Shown: one piece after another, positions 9,750-18,984 of the stretch
Position numbering within the stretch: the stretch's first letter is position 1
How the letters are laid out: each line of letters opens with the position of its first letter
Position numbers and translations under genes: made by a program
The notes under the pieces: generated by a model
Database searches by the model: none
Seen by the model: the letters and a program-made list of their open reading frames with translations, nothing else
What the model was told of the DNA's origin: nothing
Assembly: GCA_003049485.1 (NCBI GenBank)
Contig: PYST01000021.1
Span: 156,026 to 220,025 of the forward strand
Reading direction: 5' to 3'
Source: Ophioceras dolichostomum
Taxonomy: Eukaryota > Ascomycota > Sordariomycetes > Magnaporthales > Ophioceraceae
DNA length: 64,000 nucleotides

Positions 9750-11177
9750 CTACCGAGCTTGCCTCTTCGGCCGCATGAAGATATCGACAGGCGCCTTGCG
9801 CTTGCGCATAAGCGGCGCCATCGATGGGGGCGAGCCGGCACCAGGAGGCAGGGGAGGACTGCCTTGGCCTCGGGATGCAGTCTTTGCCCCAGAAGGAGAC
9901 CCGGCATCGGCTCGACGGGAAGAAGGCGGCGGCGGCGAAAAGGCTGGGGGATTGGAAGAAGACGACGCCATCTTCGCGGATCCGCCGCCGCCGCCGCTCC
10001 TGGAGGGAGGCCCTAGTGAAGTCTTCGAGCTAGAAGGCCTAGCTCTGGGCCGCTCACCAAACACGTCGTCTTCATCGTGGTCTTCGTCGTCGTTGCCATC
10101 GAGCGCCAGCGGGGACGGCTGGCGTCGGATGGCGGCGGAGGAGGAGGAGGAGGAGGATTTCTTCTTCGGTGTGGTGCCCGCGGACAACTGCTTCGAGCGC
10201 GCGGGACTGATGCCGAAGAGGCTGTCGTCCGCGGCGAACTCGTTGTAGTCGTCGTCGTCGTCGTCGTCGTCGCGGTCCTCTTCATCGTCTGAAACCATCA
10301 CAACAGGCACTTTTCGAACCGCGGGTTTGGGGAGCCGCGGGGACGGCTCACCGCTGCTGGCGGCGTTGCTTAAGCCCTCCTTTGCCCGCAGCAGCCGAGC
10401 CTCCATCTCGGACCGCCCGCTGGCAAGCAGGCCACCAGGCTTGCGCCTGTTCACGGCCGGCAGGATCTCGTTGCTGCTGGGGCTGCCGAGATCCCTGTTC
10501 GCCGCGATGCGATGCTCGTTCACCATCGCCCGCGGCGCGCGCGCGATCTGGCCCGTCCGCGCGATCAGCTGCCCGGAGATGGCGTTGCGCCGCGCCACCT
10601 CGGCAGCCTCGCGCCTGGCGCGCCGCAGCACGCTCTGGCCGGACGTCAGCTTCGTGCGGCTGCCGCCGCCCCAGGACAGGACGGAGTCATTCGCCGCGGC
10701 CCGCCGGCTGCCGCCGTGCCCGCCGAACCCGCCTCCGCCTCCGCCAGCGACGGTGCTCTGGCGCAGGCGGTGCGGTACCTCGCTGGGCTTCAGGATCTGG
10801 GTCTCGTTGCGGGCGCGCTCCTGCTTCAGCTTGTCGAACTGCTCGGCCAGGCGGGCCTCGGCGGCGGCGACCTGGGCGTCGCGCTCGCGTTTGTACTTGA
10901 AGTACACCTTGTGCCACGAGTGCGGGTTCTTGGGCACGTAGTGCAGCTCCTCGGCCGCGGAGCTGAAGTCGCGTTTGATGAGGCGCTGCCAGAGTTCTAC
11001 GCAGTCCTCGATGATGTGCGGGCAGTTCTCCTCGATCTCGTGCAGCTGGTTCGGGTTCTCGACCCGCAGCAGGATCGGCCGCGCCAGGTGGTAGGAGAGG
11101 TCCCCGATGCTGGCGATGTAGCTTATGTTTTTCACCGCCGCTCTTTGGCAGAGCTCAACTAGTGATTTGGGGGGCAT
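9750..11177 (-). CDS. ELA1: Elongin A (RNA polymerase II factor SIII subunit A)
   Basis: Single exon of 475 residues from the ATG at 11177. The frame extends 36 codons further upstream, but the homology begins at MPPKSLVELCQRAAVKN. Elongin A forms a complex with Elongin C; in yeast Ela1-Elc1 joins Cul3 to ubiquitinate stalled RNA polymerase II. The BC-box is at residues 5-10 (SLVELC), followed by an F-box-like helical segment (IASIGDLSYHLARPILLRV) and the Elongin A domain through WQRLIKRDF and NPHSWHKVYFKYKRERD, up to about residue 125. The remainder is low-complexity, with eight Asp, a Ser run and a basic Pro-rich C terminus (KRKAPVDIFMRPKRQAR). It lies convergent to NEDD8, whose product activates the same ligase class. 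Confidence 0.9.
   Translation of the reverse strand: MPPKSLVELCQRAAVKNISYIASIGDLSYHLARPILLRVENPNQLHEIEENCPHIIEDCVELWQRLIKRDFSSAAEELHYVPKNPHSWHKVYFKYKRERDAQVAAAEARLAEQFDKLKQERARNETQILKPSEVPHRLRQSTVAGGGGGGFGGHGGSRRAAANDSVLSWGGGSRTKLTSGQSVLRRARREAAEVARRNAISGQLIARTGQIARAPRAMVNEHRIAANRDLGSPSSNEILPAVNRRKPGGLLASGRSEMEARLLRAKEGLSNAASSGEPSPRLPKPAVRKVPVVMVSDDEEDRDDDDDDDDYNEFAADDSLFGISPARSKQLSAGTTPKKKSSSSSSSAAIRRQPSPLALDGNDDEDHDEDDVFGERPRARPSSSKTSLGPPSRSGGGGGSAKMASSSSNPPAFSPPPPSSRRADAGSPSGAKTASRGQGSPPLPPGAGSPPSMAPLMRKRKAPVDIFMRPKRQAR
10248..10271 (-). repeat. GTC/GAC trinucleotide run coding for polyaspartate
   Basis: Eight perfect GTC units on the plus strand, read as Asp codons in Elongin A. Confidence 0.9.
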
Positions 11178-12098
11178 GGTTTTGGAGCTCAGAAACCACC
11201 CTAGGTAGGATGGTTGGTGGTTGGGGATGCTGGTGAGATGGCTCAGAAAATCAGGGGCTGTGTTGGCCGAGATGGGAGCTGGCAAGTATGTACAGTGAGT
11301 GTGAGGGGTGATGAGCTGAGGGCTGAGAAGCCGAGTTGAGACTGGAGAGTGAGAACGGAATAATGAAAGGGGAAAAAGTCGAAGGAGATTGAAGGCTTCT
11401 TCTTATAGTCGGGGATTGGCCATGGGTTGGAGGGTTAAGCTCAAGCTCGGGTGGGTGACAGTATGAAGTCGGGTTGCTGAGTGTGTGTTCGTGCAGTTGT
11501 GATGAGAGCTTGAGTTGAACACCTGGTAACAAACTGGCGGCTTGATCGCCAGGGTGACGGTCGTTGTGTGAGTTGAACAGCCGTGAAAGTTACACAAAAA
11601 TGAAACCCCCGTTCGAATGCGAAATTTGCTGAATGCGGCATTCGAAGGGTTTTAAAGAATTTGAACAAATGTCGATTCGTGAAGCGTTGTGAGATGGGGG
11701 TGAGTGAGGACGAAACCAAAGCACACAGCATTGAAGTCCATCATTGTGCAGTGTGCGTGGCTGAGCCCAGCCATCGGCTCCGAACATTTGAAGTAACCGG
11801 GAACGATCCCACTGTCTAGCGGGTAACTGTGCGGTCCGCTGTGGCCCGCTGGAGCTAGTCTCCACAGCACATGCGCCCCCATTATTACAGCACTCAATGA
11901 CTCCCGTCAAACCGGAACAAAAATATTCAAGTTGTTCTACGTGTATGCATGGATGGTTTCCAGCCTCATTCATCATCCTTCGCCGAAACCCCAAGCCATT
12001 AACGAACCTATCCTTTTCAATTCCAAGCCACGCGGAGCCAACCTTCCAGTCCGTGAAGGCAACCAAAAGCTTCAGAGTCGGATCAAGGGCCCGTCACT
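11178..12098. promoter_or_regulatory. Divergent upstream region of Elongin A and THO7-like genes
   Basis: 921 bp between two divergent starts, expected to hold both promoters. No further gene is seen. Minus-strand frames here are Ser/Pro/His-rich with no recognisable domain. Confidence 0.5.
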
Positions 12099-13433
12099 AT
12101 GGCACCCTGGCAGCTTCTCGAGGCTAGAGAGGAAGACGAGCTTCACAAGGCGCGTCTCCTCAACGTAGAAGAGAAGCCATTCAAGCGCATTACGAAGCGG
12201 GTTCAAACACTCTATTCCCTAGCGAAACTGGGCCGATCCGCGGCTCCAGACGCGGGTCAGCGACAGAACGGCGTATCCAAGGCACCCAGCCGGCCATCAA
12301 CCCCAACCACAGCGCCCGCGGTGGGAGACTCGGCGGTCGACATTGACGAGACGGGCGGCGGCGTGGACACCGAGCAGCTCGCGCATCTCCGCGACGAGCT
12401 GACCCTCGACTTCGCGGCGTTCGATAGCACGATCGGGCGCCTGCAGTTCCTGGCGACGGCGAACGCGGCGGAGCGCGCGCGGTACACGGCGGACCGGCAG
12501 GCGATACTGGACACCTGCCAGTCGGTGCGCGAGAACAACGCCACGCTGAGGGTGACGCTCGAGGACGCCAAGGCGGCGCTGGAGAGGCGGCGGAAGCTGG
12601 ACGACCTGGCCGAGAAGATCACGAGCAACCGCATGCTCAAGCCCCGGGCGGACCAGCGCGCCAACCTGGCCAAGCTGGAGGAGGAGTGCGCCCAGCTCGA
12701 GGAGGAGTCCGAGACCTACGCCGTGACGTGGCGCGAGCGCAGGGACCAGTTCGCGCGCATCATGGAGGAGAGCATGAGGCTGCGCCGCCAGATCCGTGAC
12801 GAGAAGGAGGAGGTCGATCGTAGGGAGGGGATGGGCGAGGAGGACAACGAGGACCGGGGCGGCGACGATGCGCCGACGCCGCGGCCCGGTGTGGCGAGCG
12901 GGAACGCCACGCCCGTCCCGGGCCACCACGCTGGTGGAGGTGGAGGTGGCATCGGCAGCAGTTCGCTCGCGTCCAAGATGATGCTCGCGGGCATGGACAG
13001 CCAGGATCCCACTCCTTCTCGCCCGGCTTCGACAACTGGAGGCAGGACGCCCGCTCGTGACAGCCCCGGACCCTCTCAGGACCTGTTGAAGCCGCGGCCA
13101 GACACACAGTCAGGTGGCGGCGGTGGCTTCGGCTCGGCATCGCAAGCTGGCAGCACGGGCAGTCGGCCGGCGAGCAGGGAGGGGAGCGGCGGTGCGGCCG
13201 CAGCGACGACCCCTGCTGCCACGGCTGGTGCCACGCTCGGGGCGAATGGCGATGACGAAGTTGATGAGGGCGAAGACGTGGAGATGGACGACGCCGCGGG
13301 CCGTGCTGCTGGGACTGGAACTGGCGGCGCCGAGGACACGCCGATGAACGATACGCAGACCACCACGGACAACACGCCACGGATCACGGTAGATGGGCAG
13401 GAGGTCGCGGCGGACCAGATGGATACTACATAG
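12099..13433 (+). CDS. THO complex subunit 7-like protein
   Basis: Single exon, 444 residues. The THO complex couples transcription elongation to mRNP assembly and export and limits R-loops. The N terminus (MAPWQLLEAREEDELHKARL, LLNVEEKPFKRITKRV) and the following coiled coil (residues about 85-245, with ARYTADRQAILDTCQSVREN, RRRKLDDLAEKITSNRMLKP and YAVTWRERRDQFARIMEESM) match my memory of the fungal Tho7/Mft1 family. The C-terminal ~190 residues are Gly/Ala/Thr-rich and acidic and look disordered. That tail makes it longer than typical THOC7 (about 200 residues in animals), which is usual in filamentous fungi. The call rests on the N-terminal motif and the coiled coil. Confidence 0.78.
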   Translation: MAPWQLLEAREEDELHKARLLNVEEKPFKRITKRVQTLYSLAKLGRSAAPDAGQRQNGVSKAPSRPSTPTTAPAVGDSAVDIDETGGGVDTEQLAHLRDELTLDFAAFDSTIGRLQFLATANAAERARYTADRQAILDTCQSVRENNATLRVTLEDAKAALERRRKLDDLAEKITSNRMLKPRADQRANLAKLEEECAQLEEESETYAVTWRERRDQFARIMEESMRLRRQIRDEKEEVDRREGMGEEDNEDRGGDDAPTPRPGVASGNATPVPGHHAGGGGGGIGSSSLASKMMLAGMDSQDPTPSRPASTTGGRTPARDSPGPSQDLLKPRPDTQSGGGGGFGSASQAGSTGSRPASREGSGGAAAATTPAATAGATLGANGDDEVDEGEDVEMDDAAGRAAGTGTGGAEDTPMNDTQTTTDNTPRITVDGQEVAADQMDTT

Positions 13434-13864
13434 CTAACCTGCGGGTTGTGCTCTCTGTTTGCCTCTGAATAGCCCGCTGAAGGCAGTAGGAACATCATAA
13501 TAGAAACGGAAGCAGGGCGGGAGCTGAGAGACGATCCACACTGAGGCAAGCAAGGAATGCCTATGCATCTATTTACTTCCTCAACCCGGTCAGATGGCTT
13601 TCGGGTGTCCCCCGTGGATAGAATAGATGGACAAGAAAGGCCTGGACGAGACACAATAAGACACAGCAGCGATACCAGATACTGCCTGGCGGATTATGCA
13701 GGCCCGCGCCATACGGCGGGTTCCCAATAATAATAATACACCGCATCGCCCCCCTGGCCTACCCATTTAGCATGCCTACTAGGTAGTCAAAACCTCTCCC
13801 CATAAGACCGACCATGACCCCCTCTCCTTTCCTCATCCTAAGCTCGCTCCCCTATTCCCAACTA
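13434..13864. other. Convergent 3' intergenic region
   Basis: 431 bp between the THO7-like stop and the cofactor A stop. It should contain both 3' UTRs. No gene is seen. Confidence 0.55.
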
Positions 13865-14380
13865 CTACTCCTTCTTCTCCTCCTCAGCCGATCCCTCCGC
13901 CTCCTCCGTCTTCTGAACCAGTGCCCTGCCCGACGCGAGCGCCGTCTTGGCCTTGCCCAGCTCCTCCGCCGAGGCCCCGCCGCTGCTCTCGCTGAGCGCG
14001 ATCTGCTCCTCGAGCTTCTGGACCGCGTCCGTGATCTTGGCCAACAGAGGCGCGAAGACGGCCTCTGTCTCCGCCACGGCCCTCTCCTGTTGTGTTGGAA
14101 GTTCAGGGATAGCGGCGGCACACAGTCAGTCTGATCCTGCCTGATCCATCGGTACCTAGTCACTCAGGTGAGTGAGTAAGCTGGGCTTGTGCAGTGGTAG
14201 AAACTCAACTTGTTGCTTCACCGGGAAAGAATCGTCGTAGCTAGCATCAGCTGGAGTGGCCGCGCGGAGCTCCTCGAGCCTCTTCTTCTGTTCCTCGAGC
14301 TCTTTGCGGTGGTAGCTCTCCTCCTTGACCAGACGGTTGACTGACCCCGCCGCGATGCTGAGAGGGCTGGGCGCTGGCAT
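13865..14380 (-). CDS. Tubulin-folding cofactor A (Rbl2-like)
   Basis: Two exons on the minus strand, 14380-14210 and 14086-13865, 130 residues, joined in phase 0 (donor GTTGAGT, acceptor AACAG). Cofactor A is a small three-helix chaperone that binds beta-tubulin before dimer assembly. The family motif appears as SVNRLVKEESYHRKELEEQK, followed by PVKQQ and, across the intron, ERAVAETEAVFAPLLAKITD. The last 30 residues are acidic (EEAEGSAEEEKKE). The frame continues upstream of 14380, but family alignment starts at MPAPSPLSIAAGS. Length fits the family (about 105-130). Confidence 0.93.
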
Positions 14381-15363
14381 CTTGGATGTGTTGTTCTTGC
14401 AAAGTGGAAGCTGTGCGTGGTGAGACTTGAGGCGCACTTGTAGACGGCACAGCAGGAATGAGAATGTTTGTTGCGCGCTTGTGGTTGTTATGAGTTGGCA
14501 ACGGAGCTCTAATGAGATTCTCCCGGTTTATTTACAGTCGTTGCTGCCTACAACATCCTGTTACTACTGGTGATGGAGGTGGGGGAATGTGGGGCAGCTT
14601 TCGTTAGATCGCGTCGCGAGATTCACTGTAAGCTCGCCAATGTAGACTTGCGTGACGTGACGCTCACGAGCAGTTCCACGCTAATCGGGGGGTTGAGAGC
14701 GCAAGAAATGGCGAATTCATATTGGTGTCGAAAGCGTTGAAATTCCTGAAGCTATTCTACAGACCTTAAAGGCCAATGAGCAGACATTAAAACAGCGTCT
14801 AGCAGAGAGGCCAGGCACCGCCTCCCTCGCAGCTATGAATGAGCTCGCTGAGAATCTCCCCTAGAAAAAGGGGGGCTTAAAAAAAGAAGAGCCCTCATCT
14901 CTGCCGTCTCCTCGTGCATCCCATGCTAGTGCCTGCTGGAGAAGGAACCGTAAAACCGCACACAAAGTGTGAAAACAAAAATAAGAAGAGAAAAGCAAGT
15001 GAGAAAAGCAAACCACACCAGATTTTAATGCCGGAATGTGCGCACCATTCAACCTTGCCAAGCCAGAGACTCGTGATGGTATCCCTCCAAACTTTGACTC
15101 CCCTCCCAAAATAAATAGAAAAGCAATAGACACGCCAAACGCCACTTGGTCGAATGACACGAAGCAATATGAGTAGTAGGTATGAACACCCCCGAATCCC
15201 CGTGTCCCCCATCACCCCTAGGCGCCCCCAAACGTAGACCGTCTTCATGCCGAGATGATGCTTATGTACAAGTGTGATGTGGGGGTATTGTGCGAAACAG
15301 CGGCTGAGTCGAAATAGTCTCTGCTTGGAAGCAAGCATACCAACGCGATATTTTCCCTCTTTC
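14381..15363. other. Intergenic region between cofactor A and cohesin genes
   Basis: Holds the promoter of cofactor A and the 3' UTR of the cohesin subunit, both on the minus strand. No supportable coding frame. Confidence 0.55.
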
Positions 15364-17365
15364 TTACGCCTCAACGGCGACAGCGGGCGCACTCGCGATG
15401 GCCGGCTCAGGCCCGTCTTGCTGCTCCATCTGGGCGGCTATCTCGCCGCCGGCCTCGCGCTCCGCCCAAGAACCCCATAGTCCCCTCTTGCCACGCACGC
15501 GGATAGGTCCGCCCAGCACACCCTCGGGTTGCTCGATCTTCACAGCGTCTTTGGTGGCAAGAACGAGGCACTCGAAGAACATCTTGGTGGCGTCCGACTT
15601 GGTCGTCGTGGCCTGGGGTAGGAGCTCCTGGAACACGACAGACGCCTTCTTCCGCTTGTCGGCGTTGTGCTCAGCCTCCGGGCCGAAGAGGTCGCGCAGC
15701 ACGTGCACGGCATGCTTCGTGCCGAGTGACACGATGCCACTGTCAGCCGGGTGCACTCGGGGAGCCACAGTGTCGTCGAAAGCGGCTATGGGGCTCCCAG
15801 CATCCAGGTTGGCGCCCGTCTCGTCGTCGTGGTTCAGCTCGATGCCATCATCCGCAGGGATCTCGAGCGTTGTGCCATCAGCTGCGGTGTGATCGGCTAG
15901 GTGGTCGTCGCCCCCGAGGTTGAGAATTTCATCGTCGCCGGCACCAAACTCCAGACGCGGCGTCTTGGCCTCTGCCTGATCATGGTCGCTATCCATGTCG
16001 GCGATGCCGCTGTCACGCTTGCGCTTGAGGTCGTTTGGTCGGCGGAGCGCTGAGAGGGAGAACAGGCCGTTCAGTTCTGGCGCCACGTTTTCGCTGCGAC
16101 CCTCCATAGCATTGGCAACAAAGCCGCCGCTCTTCTGCAAGTCCATCAAGGCGCGGACATAGGGCTCGCGGGGGATGTAGGACGGGTCCTTCAGGATGTT
16201 GTCGTGGTTGAGCTGCTGGTCGCGGATCTGCTGACTCGTGAGCATGGTCTCCGTGTCGGGCACGAGGAGCCGTCGCTTTTTCGCACGTTGTGGCGCGTTT
16301 CGGACAATGGTCTGCTGGGTGTCATCTCCGGGTTCGTACATGTCCGCGTTGATAGTGCGTGTGTACTCGAGCTCGATCTCCTGGGCAAACTCCGGGTCGA
16401 TGTCAGACAGGGGCGACTCAGAGATGCGGGCTCGCTCAGGTGCGCCTGGTTGGACAGGCATGGCCGACTGGTCGCCAATGTTGAAATCGAAGTCGACGTC
16501 ATCAAACATGGGCAGATCTCCTTCAGCGTCCGCAATGCGCACACCATCAGCATCTCCGAAGTCAAGGCCCAGTGACAGCTCGCGGTTCCGGTGATCCTTG
16601 GCTAGAGGCTCGCCCAGGTCACTAAGCATGTCGTCCTCTACGCCTCGCGCAGCCGGGGCATCTCGACCCATCTCAATGCTCTTGTCCACAGCGGGGCGGT
16701 CATCAAGGTCCATTCCGAAATCCAGCTGCAGGTCCAAATCATCCACATCGACGATGCCGATATCGAGCTCGTCTTGGTTGCCCGCATCCTCGAGGAACTG
16801 GCTATTGTTGAAGTCCTCTTGCAAGTTGATGTCACGATTGTTGGCACGACTTTTCCGTCCCAGAGGCGTAGAGGTGATGTCGTCGCCCTGTGACCCGAAC
16901 AAGCTCGAGTTTGGCGGAGGCAGAAGATCTAGGTTGTCGAGTGGGGTGATGCGATCAGGCATCATCAGGGCCTCGCGATTGGGAACGTGGAGGCTGACAG
17001 GGATGTCGTTGTTCCCCGTTGATCGGAAAGCCTAATTCTGGCAGTGAGCATGCAGCCGTCATAAAATGGGGTTTCCGTGGGTCAAGGAGGAGGATACGTA
17101 CCATCTTGATCTTCATCAGAGCCTCATTGCAGTCGTCCAACAGGTAGCGGGCCTTACGACTGTAGATTCGGACGACGCCAAGGAGGAGCTGGCCGCTTAG
17201 CCGTAGCGCCATAGGTGCGCGTTTATCATCGATGATCTGCTCAACGCTGTCTTGCAAATTCGACTGGAGAATGTGCGTCTTCGACAGTTTCCGCTCCATG
17301 TTTGCTGACAGCCAGACGCGGGCCAAAGGCCCGGTCTTCTGCAGCAGGGAGTCTGAGTAAAACAT
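15364..17365 (-). CDS. RAD21: Cohesin kleisin subunit Rad21/Scc1
   Basis: Two exons on the minus strand, 17365-17102 and 17031-15364, 643 residues (donor GTACGT). The protein closes the Smc1-Smc3 ring that holds sister chromatids. The N-terminal kleisin domain is almost invariant: MFYSDSLLQKTGPLARVWLS, LSKTHILQSNLQDSVEQI, RLSGQLLLGVVRIYSRKARY and LLDDCNEALMKIK. The intron follows this block. The middle is acidic and disordered and contains SIEMGR (residues 206-211), a match to the SxExGR separase site of yeast Scc1. The C-terminal winged helix that binds Smc1 is recognisable (KASVVFQELLPQATTTKSDA, TKMFFECLVLATKDAVKIEQ, IRVRGKRGLWGSW). Presence of the mitotic-type site and general similarity favour Rad21 over meiotic Rec8. 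Confidence 0.96.
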
Positions 17366-18984
17366 CTTGGCGGGCTACCAGGCGCAAACGCAACCCGGTA
17401 GATACGGAGGTCGCGTTGAAGAACGGTCGCTTGTGTGAGCGCGAAAACGTGGAACGATGCGCAGCGCCGAAGACGCAATGGCCGGAGAAGTATTATAAAG
17501 AAAAAAGAAAAAGACTGGAAAAGATGAACTGTGATCCCCGAGACGGAGCGAGATTGGTGATGCTCGGGTGCGACGGCGTTGGCGGGATGTAAACAGAGAT
17601 TTGCGCAACGATGCGCGTTGTTTTGATCGGGGCTTCAGGGAAGCGCGACTGGCGGAGAAGCAAAACGGCGCAAGGCCGCGGACTTCACGGAGAACGCCGC
17701 AAAAAAAAGAGTTCGCGAGTCTCGAGACCTCGAAAAACCCTGCTGAATCAATTCGCGATAGCTTCGAACGGCGACACGGCGACGGACGGCGGTGTTTTGC
17801 GAGCGGAGGAAGTAAGGAGAGAATGAAGTTGGTGGAGGGGAGAGACGTGTGGTGCGTGCATGGGAGCTGCTTGTCGCCTGTCATCAAATCATTCATTTTC
17901 CCGCCAAAAAACATGGTGGCTGGGATGCGATGGAGGTGGAATGGCTCCAGCCACCCGCCACATTGAAGGCGGCACGTGCACGGGCCCGTGATGAATTTCA
18001 CGTGACTAAATTGGCGCCAAGACTTCGGGTTCTTATTCCCGTAATCTCCTCTGCGGGCTGCTCACAGTGGAAGGCACAGCAAACGAGTCTACTACCCGTA
18101 GCCTACAACTGAAGACCTGGATTACCAACTTCCTCTACGCTGCGCCTCGTTCCACCGAGCGTTTCTCTGCGAGCGATGCGAGCAATGCGTCACAAGTAAA
18201 ACTGCGGTGTCATGTCGTCGAGATTCACAATGAAAGCGAAAGTGAAAGGCAACCAGACGCAACGCGCGCACTGACTTCAGGCCGATTGGAGCCGTTTGTC
18301 AGAGCACAGAGGACGTTTTGGAGAACATTAATCGAAGCATCAGATCCGTTGTGGGCCCCTTGTGGTGCTCGGGACTGCTCTGTAAAAATAGCCGAAGGCC
18401 TGGAGCTATTGGCCGCTGAATCCAGCACTGGTGGTGCTGTGTCATGCCAAACCCACCCTTGCTCTGTGCCCAGGCCAGTTCGGTCAGCCTCATGCAGGTG
18501 GAAACCAGGACCTAATAAACGCGCCCGTGCCTTGGAACTTTTTTGCATAGCGTCCAGACCGTAAACACGTTGGCCCATCCCTGACTAGACCAACAGGACA
18601 CAGATGACAGCACAAGCACTATCGCGACGCCGACATAGGTTCACCAGCCCAGCGACGGCGTCGAATCGATTGATGTTCGCTGGCAGGACCTATGTGGTTT
18701 AAATTGTCTTGTGAGTTTTTTCATTGCCTCCCTTGATGCCTCATTGGTTTTTGAGTGACGTTACTGTCTTGAAACATCGCGCCTCGAGTGATGGGTTGCT
18801 TCATCCGCTTCTGCCCCAGAAACAACTCCCGCCTGCGCGCGCGCGCATACACAGACGCAAACGAATCGCTCTATATATAAATTTAAGGAAGCTGACAATT
18901 GACATTGCTTAGACTAGCAACCAATCCCCCGAGGCTCATGGTCGATCACTGCATCTCGCTCGACCTCCGTCCCTGGCCGCTACA
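17366..18984. promoter_or_regulatory. Divergent upstream region of cohesin RAD21 and PMR1
   Basis: About 1.6 kb between two divergent starts. No gene can be supported; the longest frames are basic and featureless. A clear TATA element for PMR1 lies near its right edge and is listed separately. Confidence 0.5.
18872..18880 (+). promoter_or_regulatory. TATA box upstream of PMR1
   Basis: TATATATAA, 105 bp upstream of the PMR1 start codon and followed by AT-rich sequence. Position and sequence fit a core promoter element. No transcription start data are available. Confidence 0.5.
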
